Below the pieces are notes generated by a model, which saw only the letters and a list, made by a program, of their open reading frames with translations, was not told the DNA's origin and did not search any database. The position numbers and the translations under genes are program-made. A stretch of 64,000 nt of DNA from Ceratobasidium sp. AG-K (Eukaryota > Basidiomycota > Agaricomycetes > Cantharellales > Ceratobasidiaceae): the NCBI GenBank assembly GCA_037039685.1, contig JAWNGF010000003.1, positions 3,508,571 to 3,572,570 on the forward strand. The letters are read 5' to 3'. Each line of letters opens with the position of its first letter. The first letter of the stretch is position 1. This document shows positions 11,601-22,000 of the stretch, piece after piece.

Positions 11601-13056
11601 CTGCTCTATTGAGATCCGATAGCTCTCCAAGACGCTTAAACCGAGTCCAGTATGAGGTCGCAAGATTACTGAGCCTTCCTGGACTACTTGGGTGGCTTTT
11701 GGGGGTGAGTAATACTGCCTCTGACCGGCACTCGATTGCTTTGCCCAAATCTAATAATTCACCCAAGCGCTCAAAGCGAAGCTGATATGAGCTTCCAAGG
11801 TTATTGCATATGATATGTCTGTCCGGGTGACCGGCAGCAGTGAGCGACAATGCTTCTGACCCACAATCGATCGCTCTATTCAGATCAAGCACCTCGTTCT
11901 GGTGTCCAAACCGGGTCTGGTACGAAACCCCAAGATGGTCAAGGATTGTCGGCTTGTTTGGATGATCATTGGCAGTGAGCAAAACTGCTTCTGAGCCGCA
12001 CTCGATTGCTGCATTCAGGTCACTCAATTCTCCGAGGCGCTTGTATCGGGCACAGTACGTGATCCCGAGATTGTCGAGTGTTCCCGACTTGTATGGATCT
12101 CCATCGAGAGTGATTGACACAGCCTCCGACCCGTGCTCAATTGCCTTATTCAGATCCACTACCTCACCAAGGCGCTCAAATCGGGTTAGATATGAAATCC
12201 CAAGGTTTTCCAGCATTCCTGGCTTGTCTGGATGCCCGTTAGGAAGGAGTGAAACAGCCTTTAGTGCGCAATCAACGGCTGTATTGAGGTCAAATGCTTC
12301 GCCAAGGCGCTCGGCCCGAGCCCGGTACGAGTTCCCAAGGTTGCTGAGTCTCCTGGGTTTAGCAGGATGATCGTCCGGAGTAAGTGACACCACTTCAGAG
12401 CGGAGCTTGATTGCACTATTCAGATCTGGCAACTGGCCAAAACGTTCAAATCGGGCCAGGTACGAGCTCCCAAGATTATTGAGCATTCCAAGCTTGGCTG
12501 AGTGATCTTGGGGCACAGATAAAATCGCCTCAGAACCGCATTCGATCGCCTTATCCAAATCCGGTAGCTTTCCAAGGCGCCTGAACCGAATCCGGTATGA
12601 GTTACTAAGCGTGTCGAGTCGCCCCGGTTTATCTGGGTGATTAGTAGGAGTGAGTGAAACTGCCTCCAACCCGCACTCAATTGCTCTGTCAAGGTCAAGA
12701 ACCTCGTCGAGGCGCTCAAATCGAGCAAGATACGCGGACCCGAGGCCATCAAGCAGTATCAGCCTGTTTACGTGGGACCCGGGCGTTAGAGGTACAGCAG
12801 AACTCCAACAATCGATCGCCTTATTGATGTCCTCGATCGCACCCGAACGGCGAAATTGAGAGTACAGGGAAGCTCCCAATGCCAATAGCTCATCGGGAGA
12901 TTCGTCCTCGGACCTAACAATCAATCATTTTTGTAAGCTCGTGCCTAATCTCTCCAAGCTTTTGGTGCGAAATTTATGAAAAGCGCAACGTCCCGCTCAC
13001 CTCATCTCCAATGTCCTTTCTAATATCTCACGAAAATAACCCGCCCAATCATCCAT
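8694..13056 (-). CDS. TPR-CHAT protein B (caspase-like protease with TPR solenoid), complete
   Basis: Exons 13001-13056, 9541-12913 and 8694-9482 give a complete frame of about 1405 residues. The start is the ATG at 13056, giving an N-terminus 'MDDWAGYFREILERTLEM' that splices in phase 2 through intron 12914-13000 (GTGAGC...TTAG) into 'RSEDESPDELLALG'. About 19 TPR-like repeats of 46 residues follow, then the helical linker and the CHAT domain from about residue 1055. The last exon carries His about 1269 in 'VHMACHGSQ' and Cys about 1310 in 'FLSACHTA'; the paralogues have Q where this has H after the Cys. The second intron (9483-9540, 58 bp) aligns with the CHAT intron of the paralogues but has a GC donor (AAG|GCATGT). 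No in-frame stop is seen, so the gene looks functional. Confidence 0.9.
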
Positions 13057-14174
13057 TCTGGAGAATTTCTTATCTAATGCAGAATCGCACTGGGTTTCGA
13101 GGTACCAGGTTTATGTCTCCAATGCTTACCGTCGCTTTCGTGCGCCGCTGCGGGCCTCGGAGACTTACTGTGTGCGAGACAACTGGGGAAAAGATGAATG
13201 AGTGAGGCTTTGTTTTCTACGAATGCGTCTGAATAATGGAACCAATTGAAGATACTTGTTTTGCGTGGGGTTTGCGTTTATATACGCGAATCATATCGGA
13301 TCGCGTGCGCTTATCACGTTATATCTATGGCATTGACGCTAGAAGGTCCGTTGTGAACTTCTTGAGCATCGCCTCGCTCCAATCTATCAACCCAGTTTGA
13401 ACGGTAACGGACGTACACGTTTTGGGGGAACCCTCTAGCTGCGCGACATCCCAGTATAGCAAATTAACGCACCACGTGCATATCCTGGAGGTGATGCTTC
13501 CTCTTGACACACATGCATTTATGGTCGCGTCGCTCAGCTTGCAGCCCTTCTGTTTGCAAGAAGCAGAAGAAGAGCAGATGGTAAATCCAAGATCGTCCCA
13601 GTGTCACCGAGCCTATAGGTGTCTCAAAGGAAAAGACTTACATCAATTTTGAGGTAGTGCAAAGTGCCTCACGAAATATGTGCATATTCGTGTTACCCCA
13701 GTGCCTCGAAGACTTATAACAAACCATCGGGGAGCTAGTCAATACTGGCACATGCTGGGCTAAAGCGCCCCTTATCAGCATACAATCTGAGAGTCACGAC
13801 TGAAGGTTCGTTCCCTTGAGGCACATCGCTATGGCTGTGAGGAGTGTGATATCTGGTTGATCGATGGACCAACGCGCTTATAACATTCTCGATAAGTCAG
13901 CGAGGGCTTGATGCGAGCTGTATCGTGTCCTGGACCATCCCTCGCGGTCAGGATGCTGCAGGTTTGCGGCGTATGTTGACGTTCTGAACTAAAATATAAA
14001 CTCTTCCACCAGATGGAAGGCAGCATGAGCATATAGGTCACCTTGAGCAAATCTGCGAAGGGCCGCAGTGGCTGTGTATCCGGCTACTGCGTAAGGCTTC
14101 TTCTGTTACTTTGGCCAAACCTATACCAGGACCGCCGTTAGGAAGATGATATAATGTACAAGGAAGTACATTTG
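13057..14174. other. Upstream region of gene B; no gene seen
   Basis: This interval should contain the promoter of gene B. Short frames on both strands lack protein-like composition, and I could not identify a convincing TATA box or transposon end. Confidence 0.4.
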
Positions 14175-14298
14175 TTACTGTTTGCAAAATGTATTGCAAG
14201 ATCAGCGCTTCGTGTGTCCCCTCAAAGGAAAAGTGAGTTCGACGGTATGCCGCAAATATCTCGCCCATTTATGCACGTATATACATTACAACGGTAAC
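14175..14298 (+). repeat. Inverted duplicate of the 3' flank of gene C
   Basis: The sequence from about 'TTTGCAAAATGTATTGCAAG' through 'CATTACAACGGTAACACC' matches the reverse complement of about 16030-16150, just downstream of the stop of pseudogene C, with a few small insertions. This implies that flanking DNA of a TPR-CHAT gene was copied or inverted here. A small element (14299-14717) begins where the match ends. Confidence 0.6.
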
Positions 14299-14717
14299 AC
14301 CGTAATGCTGAGATGAGTGCGCACCTTATGGTATATTGAGCTGCCCCTGACGTGTCGATTTGGCCGAATCGAAGCGATAAATTATGTGGCTCATTTGAGC
14401 GCTTTTCAGGCAAAAATAGGAAGATCTGGGCGAGTTACAGGCTCGAAACCGTGTAAACACCCCTCTCCTATCCACCTCGTCAATTCGGGGAACTTATACT
14501 ATATTTGTATGCCATTCGATACGCATCGACGAGCAGATTTCAAATATACCCATCGTAGAGCGACGCGTCTAGAACCGAGAGAGCTATCGCTCGATTTGAC
14601 CCCATCAGGTCTCACAAACCTTGATCGTGTCGATTGAAAAACTTCGAGTCAGCCGAATCGACACCTTATGGGCAGCTCACTATACCATGAGGTGCGCACT
14701 CATCTCAGCATCACGGT
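14299..14717. mobile_element. MITE-like element with about 80-bp imperfect terminal inverted repeats
   Basis: The left end reads 'ACCGTAATGCTGAGATGAGT' and the right end, reverse complemented, reads 'ACCGTGATGCTGAGATGAGT'. The match continues inward for about 80 bp with scattered changes ('GCGCACCTTATGGTATATTG' against 'GCGCACCTCATGGTATAGTG'). The 260-bp centre has no coding capacity. TA dinucleotides lie close to both ends, so a TA target site is possible but not clean. It is most likely a non-autonomous DNA transposon. Confidence 0.65.
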
Positions 14718-15876
14718 TAGGGTGCAGTTAGAAACTCCGCCAGAGTTTTTCACGTGTTTCTAACATGCCGTGTTATTACAGCAAACATCAAAATGATAGA
14801 CCGCACCTCGTTTTGATCGCATACTCGGGTTTGTCGGTTCCTACACGGGAAGTCACGGTAGGTTTGTACCCGAATTGTATCCGACACTCCCGACTCACGG
14901 AGATACCTCCAATTTGGGACAAGTCCATCACCATAAATAAGGTAGCGGGCGTCAAAAACTGTCATAACCGCGTGCTTTGTAGGTTTGGGAGTGACCACAG
15001 GTCTCGAGGTGGTTGTATGCATACATAGTTGGCCACAAATGCGATCAAATAAACCACAATGCCGGAGTGATTGGGTTATATAGGCTCAAGTGAGAGTGTT
15101 AAAAATTGAAATATTTAATCGGAAGATATTGTGTCATATGGGCTATCAGAGGAAAGTATAAGCAAACGATACGGTTCGAAGCTGAGTAAGATACAGCACG
15201 ACTAAAACGGTCGCTGATTTGATCAGTAATGTGGCAGGAAACCACAACAAGATTGTATACGCTAGTGCTTGGTCAATTGATCAATTCAGCTCTAGCTGTT
15301 TTCTGAGATATGATGGCCTATTGGGGGCCTACAACCTAGCAGACAATAAACAGGTATAGTGCTTTAGAGGAGAAACTGTGGGAGTTAGTTCAGGTCAAAG
15401 GGCACATGATATCTTTAAGCTCAAAGAGAGTGATTGCCTGTGTTTTTGGGATCCCTGAATGCGTGTGCTGTATAAAGGCAACATAGTTGTAATTAATAAA
15501 TCTAACCTGGATACAAAAGCTTCCTTGTTCATTTTGTGATTGTCAAAAGGATCAGATGCTGGGGTCGGTCAAAACATGTATTTTGGCTGTCAAAATTCCT
15601 GGACAAGCTTATTTGCCTGATATTTTCGAGGTGGGAGCCTCTTGGATAGTGTGAGCTTGTGATACAACAGAGCCCAGCAAAATTGCACACACACTTGGCT
15701 GGCATTGCCGCACTCCCAGTGCTGATTTATATATCAAATATATTTTTAACACGACGATTCACGGACGACTGGGCCGGGGTGTCATGAACATGTTATTAAC
15801 GCATTGTTAGTAACACGTGTTACAAATATAACAGCTTCTAACTGTACTCTATGTCACCAAAATTCTCTGACACTAA
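14718..15876. other. AT-rich intergenic DNA; no gene seen
   Basis: No coding frame or repeat boundary that I can support. A short palindrome-like stretch around 15784-15825 (containing AACATGTT and AACACGTGTT) precedes the hairpin at 15877. Confidence 0.45.
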
Positions 15877-15995
15877 TGAGCGCTGGTTTGCTCATATGTG
15901 CTTGCTTGGGTAAAGGAGCACTCAGGAGCACCCGAGTGGCTGTGCAATTGGTGCTCCTATATCTAAGCGAGCACACACAAGCAAATCAGCGCTCA
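15877..15995. repeat. Compact hairpin, 119-bp inverted repeat
   Basis: The left arm begins 'TGAGCGCTGGTTTGCTCATA' and the right arm, reverse complemented, begins 'TGAGCGCTGATTTGCTTGTG'. The arms, about 45 bp each, also share inner blocks (TGTGCTtGCTT / TGTGCTcGCTT and AGGAGCACc). A transcript across it would fold into one long imperfect hairpin. It may be a tiny MITE or a small-RNA-generating hairpin; no flanking duplication was evident. Confidence 0.55.
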
Positions 15996-16029
15996 CAAGC
16001 CCAAAAGAGAACCGACGGATTTGCTTGAG

Positions 16030-16150
16030 TAATCACGGTGTTACCATTGTAATGTATATACATGCATAAATGGGCAAGATATTTGCTGCATCACTCTTTC
16101 TTTGAGAAACTCGAAGCACTGATCTTGCAAAACATTTTGCAAATAACAAT
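16030..16150 (-). repeat. 3' flank of gene C, duplicated in inverted orientation at 14175-14298
   Basis: The reverse complement of this segment shares long blocks with 14175-14298, including 'TTGCAAGATCAG', 'GCAAATATCT' and 'GCCCATTTATGCA'. It lies roughly 200 to 320 bp past the CHAT stop codon of C, so it is probably 3' untranslated or flanking DNA. Confidence 0.6.
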
Positions 16151-17459
16151 AAGTGCTTGATATTAAGAAAACAGCTGCAATACCTTTGAGTTTGACTTGC
16201 TTATTGACACAAAGTGTCTTTTTTTTTCCTACATGCAACACCTGAAGTGTACGGCTTGTGATAATTTTGATGATTATTTCCCACCCACATGCCAAGGAAG
16301 AAACAACTGAGTTCTTTGCTCTCCCCAAGCGTATCATCATTCAATTTCAATCAAGCGCCAATATGGAGAAACAGTGCCCATCGTGCAATCGCCCTCTCCC
16401 CTACCTTTGCACGCCGGTGAGCAACTGCTTGGTGCAATACCCTCGCCGCATTTGTATGGTCCATTTTTCCACCCTTCAGTAACTCCGCGTACACCTTGTC
16501 AGCCACCACCGGCCCATCTTTGTCTTCAATACTCCACGTTGTGCCGATTACACTTGGAAACCCTGCCATTAGCATCCCTGCTGCCAGATGCATTGCCTCC
16601 TCTGCCATGTTACGGTCACCTGTAGCAGTTTGGCAGGCAGACAGGAACGCAAGCCCCTTGTTTGGGAATGACCGCTTGGTGAGAGTTGCAAGTGTGAGAC
16701 CACTGTCGTGAAGATGAAACACGCTCCGTGTTGGGTCCGTGGTTCCCTGGCTCCCATGACAGGCCAAGTGAACCCAGCTAAATTGTTCCATTGCATCTAA
16801 CACCTGTTCGACGGTTGCTTCCTTGTTCTCAAGTTGTAGGTATCCGCCTACTTGAGCATGAGCTTTGATGACAGCGAGCTTGGCTTTTGTGCCAGGCAAC
16901 GGATTGAGGCCAGGTGTATGCTCTTGCCCAACAGCAAGCAGCCCACAATAGGTATCAGTATTGAATGACTGTTTAGCAAACAAAGCGCTGAGAGTGGGCG
17001 TATATGATGATATTACAAGGTCAAATACGTTAGGCTGGAAATCCTCGTAGGGTCCAGCAGTGTGAAGTGGAAGAAAGGAGAGAAGGCCTGTGGTGCACCA
17101 CGTGATGTGCGGAAGCTCACCAATTGGAAGTTTTTGCTATATATGCATTATTTCGAGTAAGTTGGTGCATCTTTTATCAGGTGTTGAGTTCAATGCGCAC
17201 CGTGTAGCCAAGAGACTCAAGACTAGGTTTGACTACGCCAAACCACAACTCCCCCAGTGACTTCTCAGGGGAGCCAAACTTGTTGAGACGGCCAGGTTTC
17301 TGGTCTCGACCTAGTGAAACCAGGTGTTCTCATGCTGCCACCGCTTTCCCCATTGAGAACTCTGTCAATGGAATATGAGCAATGGTGTCGCTGTTGGGTT
17401 GAAGTATCAGAGCATCACAACGGGACACGTGAACGTTCATGACAGCAACAGGGTGTGAT

Positions 17460-17913
17460 TGTCGTGAGCTAGCTCACTCCATCGGACTCGCCCGTTGTCT
17501 CGCCCGCCTGTCCTCTTCTTTGTGTTGTGTTTCTGTTTCTGTTTGCCGCGTTGCCACCTTCTTGTGGTTATATGTTACATTGTGTAACGCGGCTGTGCCT
17601 TGCACGAGTCATGTCTGTTCATACAGCATGACTCACATGGACACTCCTGACTGGCTGTTTTGTATGACTCATGTGGCTGCGCCTTGTATGACTCGGCCGC
17701 TTTCTGAATATATATAGAGGACCAACAAGCCTGGTAACCCCAGCTTGTTTTGTCTCGTCAAACATCCCCTTTGAGTGACACTTAGAACCACCCCTACCCT
17801 CAAGAGCCTACAGACACTTAAGTGTGTTGCGGTTCAAGAGGTCACTTAGGTCTTAGTGCCGTCCACTCTCCATCGCGGCTTGTCTCATAGCCACCAAGAA
17901 GAAGCTTACGACA
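17460..17913 (+). mobile_element. Solo LTR of a Ty3/Gypsy element, 454 bp
   Basis: It begins TGTCGTGAGC and ends GCTTACGACA, flanked by the 5-bp duplication GTGAT (17455-17459 and 17914-17918). It belongs to the same family as the LTR at 58939-59395, roughly 90% identical by eye, with the 3' half nearly identical and differences concentrated in the first 150 bp. A TATA-like TATATATA lies near 17708. No internal sequence remains, so it arose by LTR-LTR recombination after inserting into the linker/CHAT part of gene C. Confidence 0.95.
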
Positions 17914-18720
17914 GTGATTTGACAGCACCCAGTAGCTGGCTTGATGTATGAGGCCGTAAAAAATCTTCCAACCCGGGAATGGAGCGAGCCTCATTTAAAA
18001 GTCTTTCCCAGATGAGCGCAAGTTCTATTCGCTCACTCGTTTCTATGCTTGATTCTTTCTCGTTGTCTTCAAGTAGCTCTATGAATAAAGTTTGTGACCC
18101 TGAAATCTCAAGTTTGTGACTGACTTCCTTAAGCCTGCTTGCAAGACCGGGATTCTGACTGAAAAGCATCTCAAAGGGGGTACAAAGCTGAGCTATTTGG
18201 CCCCAAACAATCGAGCAACCCGCTTCAAGCCACTCAAGAGCAAGCCCATAATCACGGATGCGAATCACATAAGACGCAGCCTCCGTCGCAAAGCCGTCTA
18301 AGTTTGCTACAAGGCTATAGTGTTGGTGGAGGGTAGTGCCAATCCATATGAGCTGGGGAAGCAACTTGAACGCTTGCTGATAGGCGTCAAAAGGGGAGAA
18401 CACGTCATGGAGAGATACCAATTGAGTCCATTCTTGGCATGCTCAAAACCTAAAAAATGGAGACCCACCAAGCAACAGCGCAGCCTCTTTGAGGCAAGTT
18501 ATCGCTGACTCGTAGTCTGAAACCTTGTTTGAAACGCCATATCGGGCGATGTATGCACTTGAGAGGTTGGTGAGATGTCCCGGCTTGTCTGCATGACCAT
18601 CAGGAGTGAGCAAAACCACCCAAGATCCATATTCAATCGCTTTGTCCAGGTCTTCCAGCTCGCCTAAGTGTTCAAACCGAATTAGGTATGTGTTTGCAAG
18701 GTTGCTGAGTTGACCTGGCT

Positions 18721-18945
18721 TGTTGAAATCTATTATTTACATGTATATACACATAGAACATTCCTGTACAATCGAGACCAGCGTATGCGTACATTGCTTA
18801 TGCTTGTTTTGGTTTTCACCCGTGTATATAAAGAGCTGGTACGATGTAGTTGTCCAATAGCCAATACATTCATTTGTCTCATTACTTGGGCTGCGCTAAG
18901 GATTGTAGATACATTCTGTTGTATATCTACATTCTCATTTCTACA
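18721..18945 (+). repeat. Left LTR of the Copia element
   Basis: It starts TGTTGAAATC and ends TTTCTACA, with TATATAAA at 18825-18832 as a likely promoter TATA box. Compared with the right LTR it has T at three sites where the right copy has C in CpG, plus one further C/T difference. Confidence 0.95.
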
Positions 18946-18957
18946 GGTTATGAGCCC
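18946..18957 (+). promoter_or_regulatory. Primer-binding site of the Copia element (initiator-tRNA anticodon arm)
   Basis: GGTTATGAGCCC directly abuts the left LTR. It is complementary to the conserved anticodon stem-loop of initiator tRNA-Met (GGGCUCAUAACC), not to a tRNA 3' end. This implies priming by a cleaved half-tRNA, as known for Drosophila copia. Confidence 0.75.
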
Positions 18958-19020
18958 TGCAGAAGGCTACTAACCTAGATCATCGATTATTGGCCGCTTA
19001 GCATCGATACAGCCGAAACC

Positions 19021-22000
19021 ATGGCAGAAGCGACGACTTCTAGCTCGGGTAGCACAAGCCTACACCGCATTGCCCCTCTGCGTGGCACTGAGAACTATAA
19101 CGTTTGGAGAATCCAAATGGAAGATATACTGACCAATTTAGATCTATATCAATACGTGAATCGAAGCAAAGAATGCCCACCTGACCGACTACAAGTCACG
19201 GTGACACCACCCAAGGATGATGAAGGAAATCAGCCATCTGAAATTGTTCAAATGCATGATAATGGTACATTTACCGAATGGGTCAAACTGGACCGCAAGG
19301 CGCTATTGCACATCCGTTTACGGGTCGATGGCCATGTGCTCACGCATATACAAGGCTGCACACGATTAGCTGACGCGTGGGAGCTCTTATCATCAACATT
19401 CCAAGTCCAAGGGACAATTGGGCTCATTGGACTACGCCGCCGCTTCTTCAGTCAGCGGATGAACGAGAATGACGATATCGAGGAACATGTCCGCAAGATG
19501 CGCGACTGGTTCCAGCAGATCAATGATATTGATCCCGGCTCCTGTACCGAGATCGATTTCATTACAACACTTGTAGCCAGCCTCCCCGAGTCATGGGACA
19601 CATTCACGCAATCAATAAGCTTCCAATTCGATCGGACGAACGCAAACATACAAGCAAATCAGATTAGCGATTTACGAGCAAGAATTATGGCCAAAGCTCA
19701 CAGAAGAAATACTAAAAACGATGCACACACAGCCTTTTATGGCAATAACAAGCCTGGGAACAACAAGTTCAAGTCAAATACATTCCCACCACGTCCGAAT
19801 ACACGATCGATCGATAAATCGAACACCAAATGCAATAACTGTGGCCGCACGGGTCACTGGGCTGCTGAATGTTGGCAACCGGGAGGTGGAGCGCATAAGA
19901 ATAACGCAAACAATCAGCACCACAAAGGACAACAGCAAAACAAACGATACAACAGACCTCCTCGGAACAAACAACACCCTAACCGAGCGCATATAGCCAC
20001 CGATTCCACCCCAGAGGACGAGAACTACGCATTTACAGCCGCACTTGATGAAACAGCGATGATTAGCCGATCATCAGAGGCCTGGATTGCCGATAGTGGC
20101 GCTACCACTCACATAGCACGAGATCGGGACGCATTTACCAAATATAGACCTTCCACAGGCACTGTAACTGGCGTAACTGGAAGAGAACCAATTTTAGGTC
20201 GAGGAACAATAAACTTACGAAGCGTCCTCAATAAACAAGGAACCGAGTACACCAACATTACGTTACAAAATGTTGCTCACGTGCCCACATGTCCGACAAA
20301 CCTAATTAGCCTTTCACTCGTCACTGACGAAGGCTATCACGTTAACATGGATGGACAAACACTCACAATAGCAAACAAGGATGGAAAGAGAATAGCGACT
20401 GGACAGAAGTCCTCGGAGCGATCCAACGGAAGCCTATGGCATATGAACTGCCAAACACAGCGCATACAACCTGAAAAATCGAACAAAAGCAACGAAATCG
20501 TCCTACACAAACAGACGGGACGAACCTGGTTCGATTGGCACAAGATACTGGGCCATATTGGAGCGCAAACTTTGCAGAGGCTAGAGCGAATGAACGCAGT
20601 AGAAGGAATGGAAGTAGCAGACAGTCCAGAGGGACTAGACTTCGAATGCGAAACATGCATTCAAGCCAAGGCGCATACAAGGCCGTTCCCAAAGGAATCG
20701 AAGTCGGAAATCAAGGAAATAGGCGAATTAGTAGTTACCGACGTCTGGGGACCATCCAAAGTTGCCTCCATAGGCAAATATCGATACTATGTCTCATTCA
20801 CAGATGTAGCGACTCGTTTTACACGTCTAGGCTTTCTTAGACACAAGGACGAAACACTCAATGAATACAAAGCATTTGAGGCGATGGTTAACACCCAAAA
20901 AGACAAGAATATCAAGAGGATACGATTCGATAATGGAGGCGAATTTGTGAACAAGGATTGGAAGGACCATGCAGCAAAGAAAGGAACAATAATGGAGACA
21001 ACAGCTCCATACTCATCTCCACAAAACGGAATCGCCGAGAGATTGAATCGAACACTTGTCGAGAAGGCTCGAGCAATGTTAATCGAAGCTAATGCACCTC
21101 TATTCCTATGGAATGAAGCAGTCGCATATGCGTGCTATCTGAAGAACAGAACACCTACCCAAGTACACGGGCAATATCAGCTGACCCCATACGAGTCATT
21201 CTGGGGGAAACGACCAAATATTAGTATTCTTCGCCCTTGGGGAACGATATGTTATGTACTCAATCAAGGAGAACGATCAAAACTCGATCCAAAAACATTC
21301 AAGGCAATATTTACAGGAATTTCCGATTACCAAGGCAAGAGTTGGCGCTACTACAAGAAAGGCATACCCAAGATACTACACTCACGGAATATTACCTTTC
21401 CGAGGTTTTCCGAGGTATCAGGCGATCAGCCAGGCGACTTAGAACTGGGTGAACCAGTCGTTCCACCTGCTGAGGGGGAGGAAAGGAAGGAAGAAGACAG
21501 CATGGCGAAACGACCAGTAGAAATGGCAAAAACAGGGGGAGAAAGCGAAATTAAAACAGAGAAAACGGAGCAGCAAAACGGTATAAAAGGAGAGACAAAA
21601 CAGGAGCAAAAGCCAGCGCATTCAGCTCCCTCTCCCAAGCCAAAGACTGAAAGCGCACCTGTTCTCAAATCTTCATCTACTCGCACTCTCATGCCTCATG
21701 TTCCCCGCCCGTCCACTACGCGGTCACTCGAACGCCTAAATGCATACAGTACGCGCCAAGGCATCCAGACTCGTCGGAGCAATCCGAATGCACCTGCAAT
21801 CTCGCTGGAGAAAGAACGAGGCGGTATAACGATCAAGATCGAAGGCCAGGAAGAGCCTAAACCGCAAGGCGAGACAGCAAGCTTTTGCGCTGACGATTGG
21901 CACGACCTATATGCTGATCTTCCAACACTCGTACTCGCCTATCCTCCATCGGAAGCAAGCACAGAATCGATCGCCAAACTCCCTGAACTTGAAACCTCCC

